Assembly: GCA_019054805.1 (NCBI GenBank)
Contig: JAHQIY010000014.1
Coordinates: 62,001 to 126,000 of the forward strand
Origin: Brachionus manjavacas
Taxonomy: Eukaryota > Rotifera > Eurotatoria > Ploima > Brachionidae
Direction of reading: 5' to 3'
DNA length: 64,000 nucleotides
Shown here: piece after piece, positions 23,546 through 34,313 of the stretch
Layout: each line of letters opens with the position of its first letter
Position numbering within the stretch: position 1 is the stretch's first letter
Translations under genes and position numbers: made by a program
The notes under the pieces: model-generated
What the model was told of the DNA's origin: nothing
What the model saw: only the letters and a program-made list of their open reading frames with translations
Databases searched by the model: none

Positions 23546-23905
23546 GTAATTATATATTTTTATTTTTTAAAAATTAAAATATTTCTAAAGGTTATTTCAT
23601 TCATCAATGTTTTACATCGACCAGTTGTAGCTACAAATATGCATGGTCAGGTTTCGATGAATTTAGTCACTGTCATGTAATTTTTGATGAGGCAACTTTT
23701 AAAAATTGGAGTGAGGAACAATTAAAACTTGTTTTGGAAGGCGAAAGCTTTGTTTGTGATAAAAAACATCCTTCAGCTGAAAAAAAATTATGCAATGTTC
23801 CTATGCTCTTTATTTCTAATGAGGAACTTAAATCTTTTACAGGACTCAAAGAGAGAATTTTCAAAGTTTTCGTTAAAAAAAGTTTTTTCATATTTATTTT
23901 ATTTG
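23541..23905 (+). pseudogene. Rep-like SF3 helicase fragment, plus-strand copy 1
   Basis: Starts at an intron donor-like ACTTGGTAATT, passes an acceptor near 23590 and encodes the Walker B strand HVIFDEATF, a WSEEQLKLVLEGESF segment and the sensor/motif C strand CNVPMLFISNEEL. This order matches the superfamily-3 helicase half of viral-type Rep proteins. It is nearly identical to 28689-29051, with a few substitutions. It has no Walker A segment and no N-terminal nuclease, so it is a fragment. A minus-strand relic begins directly to its right, tail to tail. Confidence 0.65.
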
Positions 23906-23947
23906 AGAAAGTTTTTTAATTTGATTAAAACGATAATTTATAAAATT

Positions 23948-24369
23948 TCATAAACGCTTATGTTTGATTATAAAGTCATCTTCATTGTCAAATTTGGATC
24001 TTGAAGTACAGTATTGCACAATTTCATAGTTAAAACTTTTAAATTAAAAGGATTTTATTTATATAATTATATTGATTTAAAGATTAAAATACTTAAAAAG
24101 TTTGTGAAATTGAAAATCATCAAAATGGAAAAAACTTCATCGTAAGAAAGCTAAAAAAAATTTAAATAGCTTTTAAAAAACTTATCGTTATTGGTATTTA
24201 CTTCAGTTGAAAATAAAATAAAGATATGGTAATGAACGCTATACATATCAGCATGATCTTCTTGGGCAACAAGCATTTCAATAGATAATTTATCAAATAG
24301 CTTGAAAATTTCAATTCTTGTTGTTAGATACAATGGAACTTGTGTAATGGTCATAGCATAAGAAAACAT
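23948..24369 (-). pseudogene. Rep-like HUH endonuclease N-terminal domain
   Basis: From an ATG at 24369 the frame reads FSYAMTITQV (motif I type, hydrophobic-T-x-T), then an acidic stretch and VHYHIFIL, a His-x-His (HUH) motif II at 24226-24234. An intron with donor near 24197 and acceptor near 24150 follows. About 0.1 kb downstream a third segment has QYCTSRSKFD, with Tyr (24011-24013) in the position of the catalytic Tyr of motif III. The three motifs occur in the order used by rolling-circle initiators of CRESS-DNA viruses. The segment between exons 2 and 3 is frame-broken. It follows the tail of a helicase relic by about 190 bases, suggesting head-to-tail copies. Family assignment is by motif only. 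Confidence 0.55.
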
Positions 24370-24562
24370 TTAAACATTTGTAAATAATTTTATTAATGAC
24401 TGGAACAAAAATTAATTTTTTTAATTTAAACATAAAAAAACAAAATAATAAAAATAAATTATTGGTTATCTTGGACTTCTTCGATGAGATCAGTCAAAAT
24501 TTTAAAAATTTCTCCATTTTCTTCATCATCTTGATCATCAGAATCAGTCACATCATTGTTTT
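24370..24562. other. Spacer between two Rep-like relics
   Basis: AT-rich; the minus strand ends the C-terminal acidic tail of the helicase relic near 24470-24562. No separate gene seen. Confidence 0.4.
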
Positions 24563-25517
24563 TCACTTGCCATTTTTTTGCCTCTTATGAACTTGTGTAC
24601 TTGTAACATTTGATAAATCGAACAGTTCAGTCACCATTTTCTCGGATATGGTTCGCTTTGAGACTGCCGAACAACAAGAAAATGAACTGGATTCACTTCT
24701 TTCATCAGTTTCAAATGTTCTCTTTGGTGCTTTTGGTATACTAAGAGCTGCTAAAACAAAAAAAAATAAATTATTTAAACGTTGCTTTGTAAAAATAGAA
24801 GAAAAATTACAATAAGTGGACATGCGTTCAAAGTCACGTGATGTCGCTGGAGTAACTGGTAAAAAACCAGAATCAGATAGCTTCTCCAAATGAATTTTAG
24901 GTTCTGACTCCCATCGAACATAATCGAATGGATGTACCTCTATTCTGTAGGGTTGCAATGACAAATCTTCTTCATTGATTGTAAAATCCCAATTTAAATA
25001 ATCATTGATACTATTGATGAAAATTGCCTTTTCGTCGCACTCCACTATTTTAAGCCTTGTCTCCATTCCAGGAAAAGGCTCAGGCAAGTGATTTGAAATA
25101 AAAATCATCGGACACTGAACCAGTCTACGCTCTGAGTCTTTATATTTTACGCTAGTTTGAAATGCTTCGCCAGCAATAACTTGTTTCCATGTATTCTTAT
25201 TATATTCTTAAAGACTCATTTCATCGATTATAACGTGAGTGTCCTGATATGGGTTCCAGTCTTGCCATTCATATCTTCCTTTGTCAGGCATGAAAATTTG
25301 ATGAGAATAAACAGCATAAAGGAAAAAAAGTTTTGACTATTACTAAATTTAACTGAAAACCTACACAAAGTGCAACAACGAAACTAGTTTTGCCAGAATC
25401 TGACTTGCCAACTAAATATAATTGTGGTCTTTTTGGTCTGTATGGATTTCGTGTCCATTCATTCCACCATTCAATGACACTATCTCTCCAGTCATCGAAT
25501 TTTTTTTTAACAATCAA
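24563..25517 (-). pseudogene. Rep-like SF3 helicase relic, minus-strand copy
   Basis: Exon 25517-25365 encodes a W-x2-W-containing lead-in, then YLVGKSDSGKTSFVVAL, an intact P-loop (G-x4-GKT/S). A GT donor follows at 25364. The next part has YEWQDWNPY, the Walker B strand HVIIDEMSL and then a TAA, followed by WKQVIAGEAFQ and the motif C strand CPMIFISNHLPEPF. A long C-terminal region with a Ser-rich patch and a basic end (KRQKNGK) continues through one more intron. This resembles the helicase domain of geminivirus/CRESS-type Rep. One stop and the loss of the N-terminal nuclease make it inactive. Its 5' side ends at a telomere-like tract (25587-25605). Confidence 0.65.
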
Positions 25518-25586
25518 AGGTCTCTAAAGACGGTACTGGGGTTGCTTTTTCTTCAGTTCCCTCAGCCTTTAAATGGTATATATTGC

Positions 25587-25605
25587 TGGGTTAGGGTTAG
25601 GGTTT
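25587..25605. repeat. Telomere-like tract (TTAGGG)
   Basis: GGGTTAGGGTTAGGGTTTAA at the point where homology to the Rep-like element ends. Only about three units, but it is one of four such tracts located at mobile-element breakpoints in this window. Confidence 0.8.
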
Positions 25606-26310
25606 AATTATTTTATTAATTTTAACCTAAGTCCCATTATCTCGGGTTAATTTAAAAAAATTCTAATTTTTTTTTATAGATTATAGCAAAAAATGTGTTT
25701 CACTGTGTATTTTCCGTTTGTTTTTGTTATAAAATAACTAAATATATCGATTTAGCATATATTTTTACTTTAAATTAATTGATTTTCAACAATTTAAAAT
25801 TCTGACGAAGCTTTAAATGGACATAATTAGATCACAATTTTCATTTGCCTAAAATTTCGTTCATTAAATATTTTATTTAAAGTATCAAAAAATATAACTT
25901 AAATAAGAACAAAAAATGTAACAATAAAAAGTTTTTCATGCTTTATTTTATAAGCCTCTTTAAAAAGTAAATAAAGACAAATTTAATATGTGAAAAGACT
26001 TTTTGACAACTAAAAAAAGTTCAAAAAATAGCCTCTTTTGACTTAATAAGACCAGATTTTTTTTTGTTGTGTGAAATATTTAAAAAAAAAAATATTTAAA
26101 TTTTTTTTAATAAAAATTTTAAATTAAATTTTAATATTTTAAATGTTGGTCAATTTTATATTAATCAAGTATAATGGTTGAAAAACTTTCCTCCAATAGA
26201 GTTATTTAATAGAATAGAATAAGTTATCCAATAGAATAACCCTAATAGAGTTATTTCTTCAATGATATCTTAATTTGTTTTTTTTTGACTGCAACTTGCT
26301 TCTTGATTTT
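25606..26310. other. AT-rich spacer
   Basis: No gene or structured element recognised. A short direct repeat of AATAGAGTTATT-type words is seen near 26196-26254. Confidence 0.5.
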
Positions 26311-26889
26311 CTAATGCTTTTTTCCTTCTGTATATTTTTGCATAATAATTACAATAATAAATATTAAGATCTTTTTGTGTAATTTTGGCAAGTTTCTTTT
26401 CCTGTCTTTGAAGTAAGACAATAGTGATTCGTACTGCAAAGAATTGAATTTGAAATTATGATTTTTTTCAAGACTCCCATCTTCAATTGCAAATTTCTTT
26501 TCAATTTCAATCTCACGTAATTCCAGTGGATTTGTTGCTGATATTGTAGCGTTTTTGCAGTGTGTGCTTGTCTTAAAGTGGTTCTGAAGATGATCACGGC
26601 GACAGTAATGATGACCACAGTCCGAGCACCAGAATCCACCAGGAATAGTTGCTTTATCATTTGGATATAAAAAGCTACATGCTCCGGGAAGTTCTTGATC
26701 ATGAAAAATTTTTAAATGCTGAATAAATTTTTGTTTGCTTGCAAAAGACTTGTTTTCTTCTTTGCACTCCAGAAAATTACAAACATACCTTGGATTGTCG
26801 GATATGTCACTAATAATTATGGGTTCTGCTAATGATGGAATAACTAAATTGAAAAAGTTGATCTTCTGTTTTTCTTTTACATCAATCAT
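26311..26889 (-). CDS. C2H2 zinc-finger protein associated with Rep-like elements
   Basis: An uninterrupted frame of 192 residues starts at an ATG at 26889. It contains a finger-like module YVCNFLECKEENKSFASKQK followed by H-x4-H and then QELPG, and a second module FWCSDCGHHYCRRDHL continuing to an H-x5-H/C end. The C-terminal part is Lys-rich and hydrophobic and may be an unspliced intron. The first module is closely matched by the plus-strand gene at 34456-34788 (C-N-F-x-E-C, N-K-S-F-A-S-K). In both places a Rep-like relic follows downstream on the same strand, so the finger protein is probably part of the same element. DNA binding is inferred from the fingers. Confidence 0.6.
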   Translation of the reverse strand: MIDVKEKQKINFFNLVIPSLAEPIIISDISDNPRYVCNFLECKEENKSFASKQKFIQHLKIFHDQELPGACSFLYPNDKATIPGGFWCSDCGHHYCRRDHLQNHFKTSTHCKNATISATNPLELREIEIEKKFAIEDGSLEKNHNFKFNSLQYESLLSYFKDRKRNLPKLHKKILIFIIVIIMQKYTEGKKH

Positions 26890-27289
26890 TTTTTCAATTA
26901 TCTGGCTGTAAAAATGATTAAGCCTTTTAATTTCCTAACTCACTGGTAATTTGATAACACGCTCTGGCATTATCGAAAGTTTTTATTCTTATTAAAATGA
27001 AATTTTAAAAAATTTTTCGCTTTATATAGTTAAAATCTCCCAATACTGCAGTCAAAAAGAACAAATAAATTAAAAAAAGATTTTTCATAAAATAAAATAA
27101 AAACTTAGAAACATGTTTAAAGGTTTTATTAAAATTTTATAAATGAATTTTGTTATAATTTGGACCTAATAAAATCTAATATATCATTTTGTTTTCCAAA
27201 ATCTTAAAAAAGTAGTTAAAAAAACAATTATTGCAAAATTAAAAATTACCTTTTTTAGTATCTCTTTTTGCCTCAAAAATTTGAAAATA
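26890..27289. other. AT-rich spacer
   Basis: No coding or structural feature identified on either strand. Confidence 0.5.
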
Positions 27290-27430
27290 ATTACAAATTA
27301 AAGAATTTGGAATAGTATTTGAAATAAAAATTATTGGACATTTTATTAAAACTATTTTTTTTTTGAACAAGTGTTTATAATAATAGGATCTCGCTCAAAT
27401 ATTCTCTTGAGTGTCGAATAATTTTTAACC
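27290..27430 (-). pseudogene. Short Rep-like helicase relic
   Basis: The minus strand carries NYSTLKRIFERDPI and then KCPIIFISNTIPNS. The second word is the motif C strand seen in the copy at 24563-25517 (CPMIFISNHLPEPF) and the spacing is similar. Only the region between Walker B and motif C survives. Its orientation is opposite to the neighbouring copy on the right. Confidence 0.45.
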
Positions 27431-27639
27431 TCCCAGTTAAACTAGTCTTAAATTAAAAGATTAAAAAAATTTGGATTCCAAATTTAATGCATTTTGACTC
27501 TGAATAAACTTCTTTTTTAGCTCTGATATACTTTTTTGATTTTATTTTGCTTTAATTTTACTATAAAAGAATTGTGCATCAAGGCTTAAACCCTAATTTT
27601 TAAATAAATCTTAAATAGAAAAATCTTTTCAATTTAATT

Positions 27640-29704
27640 TGCAAATGTCTGAACACTTATCGAGCTTTCGATTTCTTTCTTTTCATCCGGAATCAATATA
27701 AAAAAACAAGAGTTCATACTACCAATTTTATGTTTATGATGTTCCTAAAACAGTAACAAGAAAAGAAATTTTTGACAAAATTAATTATTTCAAATTGCGT
27801 TCTGGCAAACTTGTTTACTCGGAACAACTTGAAGTTGATATCCAGACCCGTTGTCCGATTTATCGCAAGGAACACAACATTAGGAATCCGGAATTTGATT
27901 TTACCGACCGTGTGCTCATTTACATTTCTTTTGACGAATCGGTAATAATTTTTAATTTTTTTTTTATAATTATTTAATATTGATTTAATTTTCTTAAAAG
28001 GTTGAACCCAGGGATGTTGAGTACAATCTGGATAATCTTTTCTTATTTCCATTTAAATTGAGAAATGTTAAGCTTGAAAAAAAAAGGCAATATCTCAATA
28101 GGGATTTTAATGACTGGTCTCTTTATCTCATGGACTAGACTTAAGCAAGTTTAGGTAGACTTTTTTCCTTTAATAAAAGTTATATATTGTGATATAGCGA
28201 CATCTTTGTCGATATCACTGGAAAGTTGATTAACTTAACCATCAGCGTTTAAGTTAACAAGGAGCATAAATAGCTGCTCCAATACGTCTTACGAGAAGAT
28301 CGGATAGACGGGCCCAAGGGTACTAATGTAAACATTACAAATATTATTATAATTTATTTTTTATTCAGAACATGTATAGGTGATTGGATTTGGGCTCAGC
28401 AATATGTTGAAAAAAGACAATCATCAATTAAGGATTCATTTTTTGGTAAAGCATCAAAGACAAGACAAGCTGAACTCATTACAAAATTAAAAGAAATGAG
28501 GAATCCTAGGAAAGACTTTGAAATGTTGAGGCCCTTCATAATTAGAAAAAAATTTGACGACTGGCGTGATCAAATTGTATTCTCGGTACAATGAATGACT
28601 AACAAAACCTTATGAAAATAAGAGAAAGCAACTTTTAATAATTGGGGATCCAAATAGTAGAAAAACATGCTTAAAGCCCCTAAAGCTTTACTTGGTAATT
28701 TTATATTTTTATTAATTAAAAATTAAAATATTTCTAAAGGTTATTTCATTCATCAATGTTTTACATCGACCAGTTGTAGCTACAAATATGCATGGTCAGG
28801 TTTCGATGAATTTAGTCACTGTCATGTAATTTTTGATGAGGCAACTTTTAAAAATTGGAGTGAGGAACAATTAAAACTTGTTTTGGAAGGCGAAAGCTTT
28901 GTTTGTGATAAAAAACATCCTTCAGCTGAAAAAAAATTATGCAATGTTCCTATGATCTTTATTTCTAATGAGGAACTTATATCTTTTACAGGACTCAAAG
29001 AGAGAATTTTCAAAGTTTTCGTTAAAAAAAGTTTTTTCATATTTATTTTATTTAATAGATTTTATTTAAAAATTTTTAAAGCATATCATGTTAACAACAT
29101 CAATGATTTTCAAGAATTTGACTGGAGTATTCCCGAAGAAGAGCTTCCTTTGCGTCCAGGACAAAGACCGATCTTTCCAATGGATTTTGTAAAAAAGATC
29201 ACGCAACATTCCTCACTGGTCGAAGAACTGCCTCAATTTGATTTTAACCAACCCATTACACCATTAAGCTGCTTATCTTAAGGTCAACTTGATTTATGCT
29301 TAAAATCACCAATATCAGATCTTGGCACCAAAAAAGCATGCAAGAGATCAAGTAATGAAATTATTGATGGAGTAAGCTTAGAAGATGTGTTGGAGGGTAA
29401 ATTTTTTTTAAAAGAAACAAACAAAGAATTTTATTTTTTTATTAGAATTAATTATTTAATTATTTATTTTTTACATTTTTTTTTTATTTAATAGTTTCAA
29501 AAGCAAAAACACTGTCGAAAGAATACAAAAAAAAAATTACGCAAGATTTTGGAAAGCATTATTGAGACTTTCCAAGATGATGAATTAGACAATGACCAGC
29601 CAGTGGAAAACTCAATTTTAACCCCAGATGCTTCGAGTTTTAACATTAATGATTCAAAATCCGACCATCTTTCAACTTCAAATGCATCAATTAAAGCAAA
29701 TGGG
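27640..29704 (+). pseudogene. Rep-like element, longest plus-strand relic
   Basis: Several exon-like segments are separated by short AT introns. 27715-27943 encodes FYVYDVPKTV and later RNPEFDFTDRVLIYISF. 28000-28135 continues after an AG acceptor. 28375-28580 has IGDWIWAQQYVEKRQ and RKKFDDWRDQI. Then come a degenerate P-loop GDPNSRKT, with Arg replacing the Gly before Lys, the Walker B strand HVIFDEATF and motif C MIFISNEEL (28740-28985). The C-terminal region has PEEELPLRPGQRPIFPMDF (29125-29280) and an acidic end (29549-29700). The N-terminal part is not recognisably an HUH nuclease. Frameshifts lie in A-runs. The gene is replication-type by domain order but inactive as it stands. Confidence 0.6.
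28189..28310. other. Cluster of consecutive hairpins (structured RNA or DNA candidate)
   Basis: Four neighbouring inverted repeats: GTGATAT...ATATCAC with an inner CGACA/TGTCG (28189-28218), TTAACTTAA/TTTAAGTTAA (28231-28255), GGAGCA/TGCTCC (28261-28280), and GTCT/AGAC (28286-28309). The block is richer in GC than its surroundings, lies between two Rep-like exons, and is missing from the relic at 35.6 kb. It could be a self-cleaving ribozyme, a replication-origin hairpin or a small insertion. I could not match it to a known ribozyme core. Confidence 0.45.
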
Positions 29705-29845
29705 TTGCCTAGTTTTTACTATGCTAGTAAAAAAAAATCTAGGTATTACGTTTGTCGGGTCCGTCCGTCCGTCCGTCCGTTGACAGACCAAAATGGACGA
29801 ATGAAACAAGCAAAAGAGCTGAAAATTTGTGACCAAATTTATATC
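29703..29845. repeat. Hairpin plus GTCC-microsatellite repeat, copy 1
   Basis: GGGTTGCCTAG, an inverted repeat closing with AAAATCTAGG, GTATTACGTTTGTCG, five or so TCCG units, then GTTGACAGACCAAAATGGAC. The same block recurs at 32516-32650, and its first half at 37071-37145. Copies 1 and 2 flank the Helentron fragment in direct orientation. Confidence 0.8.
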
Positions 29846-29849
29846 AATT

Positions 29850-32418
29850 GCATACGAATAGTACACACAATCGTATTGATTATTTGATTCAAACAATCGA
29901 CTTGCATGCAAACGATTTGCTCTTGTATTGTGACATTCACTCAAAAGTATAATGTCAACTTGTTTGTAGCCAAAGTCTGATTTTAAATTTTCTTTGTTCG
30001 TATTGTACGATTGAATATTTTGAAATACAATTGTCAAGTCACATGTTCTTTTCTTTTCAAATGTGAAGTCTAGAAAAGAGTAGTTATTTTTCAATTGAGC
30101 TTGGCTGCGCAAACGACTCATTTCAATGCGAACTGGACAATGCGAATCATTTTGTTCAAAGTATTCCAATTCTTGTTGGCGTTGTCGCTTGGACAATCGT
30201 TGTATACGTGCACTCTCAATTGACAAACTTCCGTACAAGTACAAACCATTTAATTTTGTTGCACGACTCAATGCCACATACAACAATGATCGTTTCAACG
30301 AATCACCAATACAAACGGCAACACACTCGTACGACTGTCCTTGTGATTTGTGTATTGTCATTGATTCACATTCAACAAGTGTAAATTGTTTTCGTTCAAC
30401 GTGATAATTGCCGCCTGATTTTGGTCTTTTTATAGTTTGTTGTTCACAGACAAGAGCAGTCTATTGTGGACTTATTGATTGCTTTAATATTAGCGAATCG
30501 TCTCTTATCCATTTTTGTTTTTCATTTTCATTACGTGACAAATGACCAACATCTTTATCAGCAAATTCCAAATACAAACGTTTTACCAATGTTTTTTCGT
30601 CAGTTTTTTCTTTGTAAATATCACATGTTTCAAACAACCAAATGCACCGTTGACCAAACCATCTTCCGTACGCAAATTTGTCGTAATCATATACTTACAA
30701 TTTTGTTTTAATCGAAGCAAAGTCGGCATGCCTCACGTTTTATTCAAATCAACTTCATTGCGTACACTAGCAACAAGATTTTTGGCTTCATTCGATTGTT
30801 TATCTTTGCCACGCGCCAAATCAACAGCTCTATTTTCAATTAAATTGCCAGGCATTGATTTCAATTTGTATTCGTTTTATTCATTTACGCCTTTGTTCGA
30901 ATGTATGACACAAATAGCCTCGTTAGATATTTGATCAATGTTAACAATACGTGAATTAAACATTTTTACTTGATCTTCACACAAACCATTAACACCTTTG
31001 TTTCCCAAGACATTTAGAGCTTCAGCAAACACTGCATCGTCACGTTGTCTCATTATTTCTTTAAGCTCAATAAATTTAAACATTTGCCATAGCATTTCAC
31101 CAGCCAAAATTGAATAGCCATTGTCTTGTCGTTTTGACTTTGTTTCAAATATCCAACTATCTTGCACAAGGCCTTATTTGATTTAAAAATCTACGACAAC
31201 CAATGAAACATTGCCAAACGGTTGATTATTGTCCATTATTTGTTGTAATCGTTTGTTTATTTTGTCAAATAGATTTGCGCCAACCATTGATATTTCGTCA
31301 ATGATAATTAGTTTTACATTGCCAATTGAATGTCGAACACGAGCTAAAAGTTTATCCGACAAACGATCCAATTTATTCGAATGTATTGGCAAATGAAACA
31401 TTGAATGAAGCGTTGTTCCTTTTATATTGAATGCAGCTTTGCCAGTAAATGCTGTCAACAATGCTGTTTTTGCATTTGGATCATCACGATTCAAATCGCT
31501 AACTCTTATAAATGTTTGATACAACGAATTGATCAAATGTGATTTGCCAGTGCCAGCGCCACCACTTACAAAATGATAAAAAGCTTTGTTCGCTCGTACA
31601 CAATCAATAAAATTGACCAAATATTTGTGTTGAATTCGATTGAGCGATTTCATTAGACTTGTGTATGCTTCGTTCGATTTACGTTTTGGCAACGTGATCA
31701 TGTCACCTGTATTCGTGTTTAACATACTTTGAATTGTGCTCAATTCATCTTGTATTATAGCATGATAGCCAAATTCGGCTTCGAACTCTTCATTTTGTGC
31801 TTCGTTTGCATTTGTAATCAAATTTTCGTTTGCCTCATTTACTCTGTCCACATAATCTTCGACTAAACGTTCATAGTGTTCTTGAATGGCCGTTTCTATT
31901 TCATTTTGAGCACGATCAAATTTTTCGGCCACAACCGACTCAAAAAGAGCATGATTTTTGGCAATTTCACATTTGTTTAACTCAACTTTTTCGAACGGAT
32001 CACGTATTTCGATTTCACGCTTTTCATTTCGCCACGCTAAAAACAACATCAGCTCAACGCGATAATAATTGTGCGGATCTTTTATTCGATTGTATCGTTT
32101 GTAACGAATTATTTTGCATTTGCATCGACGTTTAACAAAACCGTCTCGATTCTTAAGTTGAATCAAATTTGAATTTTCATTGTCATTTTTTGTATTTGCA
32201 ATTCTTTTCGTAGCCATAAATATTTGATCATCATCGTTATCATCGTTTATCATATTATTGTTTGACGACGTTATTGTTGTTTTTGAGCAAGCATAATTAT
32301 AATGTTCCGAATTATTTTCGTCAATTGTAGCCAAACATTCATTGGCAAAATGTTGATTGTTGTCATCTTCGTCATGGTTTTCGTCGTCATAATGTGTTGC
32401 AAACTCAGCTAAACACAT
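29850..32418 (-). mobile_element. Helentron/Helitron fragment: Pif1-type helicase and endonuclease, broken
   Basis: Segment 32418-31183 (411 residues) has an acidic N-terminus, then the SF1 helicase motifs GGAGTGKSHL (Walker A), AFTGKAAFN, GTTLHSMF and LIIIDEISMVG (Walker B). A frameshift leads to 31167-30877 (IELKEIMRQRDD). A badly broken stretch follows, and 30361-29850 has MTIHKSQGQSYE and YVALSRAT (motifs V and VI). The frame then runs directly into FQNIQSYNTNKENL and VDIILLSECHN, an exonuclease-endonuclease-phosphatase domain. Helicase followed by EN is the Helentron (Helitron2) arrangement. The HUH Rep half that should precede it is missing and at least two frameshifts are present. Confidence 0.8.
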
Positions 32419-32500
32419 ATTTTACATTGAATTCGGTCTGTTTCCATAATGTTGCAAAATGCCAGCTCGAAATATGTTAAGCGATTCCGGATTTAATATT

Positions 32501-32519
32501 TAGGGTTTAGGGTTAGGGG
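32501..32519. repeat. Telomere-like tract (TTTAGGG/TTAGGG)
   Basis: TAGGGTTTAGGGTTAGGGG directly upstream of the hairpin repeat at 32516 and just beyond the truncated 5' end of the Helentron helicase frame. Confidence 0.8.
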
Positions 32520-32800
32520 TTGCCTAGATTTTACTATGCTAGTAAAAAAAAATCTAGGTATTACGTTTGTCGTGTCCGTCCGTCCGTTGACAGGCCAAAA
32601 TGGACGAATGAAACAAGCTAAAGAGCTAAAAATTTGTGACCAAAATCTTTTAATGAAAAGTAGAGTGCTGGCCAAATTTCAAACTGATACACCACTCCCT
32701 TTTCAAATATTGGCATATTTACGCTCAAAAACGTCAATTTACGTCCAAACAAATCATTCAATCTCAAATCTAATTAATTAAAAAACTGAATTTGTCACAA
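32516..32800. repeat. Hairpin plus GTCC-microsatellite repeat, copy 2
   Basis: Same block as 29703-29845 with three TCCG units. It extends further right with unique-looking sequence (AAAGTAGAGTGCTGGCC onward). Same orientation as copy 1, at the other side of the Helentron fragment. Confidence 0.8.
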
Positions 32801-33518
32801 AAAAAATGGGTTAAGAGAGAAAAAAATTATGAAAAAAAAACTAAAAGTCAAAAATATCTGTGTAAGTAAAATCAAGGCAAAATAATTTTTTTTAAATTTA
32901 AACTCGTGTTTAGTTCTAGTTTAATTGAGTGTGATAGTGAGCAAAAACAATGTTCAATGAGTTTTGTATGTGCTTTTCTAAATCAAATATCAATCAAGAT
33001 ATTAATATAAATTGCAAAAAAAATTTTAATAGTATAAATGAAATGAATTAATTGATTGAGTACCCCAAAAAATAGATAAAAAGGGTTTAGCATAAATAAT
33101 AAATTTTATTTTTTTTGTTGTCAATCAAACAGTTAACAACTGAATTAAATTATTGAATTAAATTAAAATAAAATCAAATTAAAAAAATAACACAAACATA
33201 TAATCACTAATAAATAAAAGTAGGTAAATTGATCAATTTTCTAAAAAGTAATTTCACTAAATATTGCCGAATGATCGCTGAACCAAGTCGTGTAAGGCTG
33301 TGAGTGAAAACCGGCATTTAGATTGACGGTGGTGGCAAAAATATGAAAATAAAAAATTATAAAAAAGAAAGTTTTTATTTGATATATTTAGAATTACACA
33401 ATGTTATCAAATTCTGTTAAAGAACAATTAATTTTAATTTTAATTTAAAACAAATTAAATATTAATTTTAATTATAATATAATAATTATTATTAACAAAT
33501 TATTAAAGGAAAAGAAGA
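32801..33518. other. AT-rich spacer
   Basis: Nothing identifiable apart from A/T-rich low complexity. Confidence 0.5.
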
Positions 33519-34120
33519 TGAACAATAGCATTTACTTGATCGACTCAGACAGTGACGATAGCATTATTATCCTAGATAATGAAGAAGTCGAGATCGAAGA
33601 TCGAAAAAAAAAAACGAACTTAAACGTGATCTAAGTTTCGATACAAAAACAAAAAATTAAAAATACAAATAAAATTCATCAAACCAGCACGAAATCACTA
33701 TGCATATCAAAACCAAGCGCAAGAAAAGTGATTAGCAATAAAATTGGCGAATTGGGCAGTACACGAGGTTTAAATAAAAATCTTACTATTAGACTCCTCG
33801 ATTTCTACTCAAGTGATGTAAGATTTTTGATCGTCGACTTTATTATAATAGAGTCAATTTTGATGACAATGTCGATATACACATTTATGTTCTGTGTGAT
33901 ATTGAGACTATTCCGGATCTTGTCAGTTCAAAATCAATTATTTATACCACTGAAAATTATTAACATCAACTGTTAAAGAGAAGAAAATTTTACGTTAGCA
34001 ATGAATTGTTCAAACAAATGAAACATGAGTATAGAGATATTTTTGAAAAACAAAATTCATTTCAATCAAATACAGAAGATTTTATTTTACTAAAAGAAAC
34101 TATGATAATCAGTTAAAGAA
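33519..34120 (+). pseudogene. Broken coding remnant upstream of a zinc-finger gene
   Basis: From an ATG at 33519 a short acidic frame (MNNSIYLIDSDSDDSIIILD) ends after an A-run. Further on, pieces such as PARNHYAYQNQAQEK, VDIHIYVLCDIETIPDL and RRKFYVSNELFKQMKHEYRD lie in different frames. They look like exons of one decayed gene. It precedes the zinc-finger and Rep-like relics on the same strand and may be another gene of the same element. No family recognised. Confidence 0.4.
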
Positions 34121-34313
34121 TCAAGAAAACGTGTGTAGGCTTCATCTAATAGATTTAAGAAATTTTTGTCAGTTAATTTTAGAAACTTATGTCAATAAAA
34201 CATTTTTTTACAATGAACTTTAAATTTTTAATGTTTTTCAAATAAAGTTTAAATAAAAATAAAAATGTTCATTTGTTTTGTTAATTTTCAAAAACAATAT
34301 TTCAAATTTAAAA

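Noticed and set aside
28189-28310. Hammerhead ribozyme or tRNA
   Set aside because: The conserved hammerhead core (CUGAUGA...GAAA) is not present on either strand, and no cloverleaf with T-loop consensus can be drawn.
31830-32135. Plus-strand frame within the Helentron
   Set aside because: Antisense to the conserved helicase frame and without motifs of its own.
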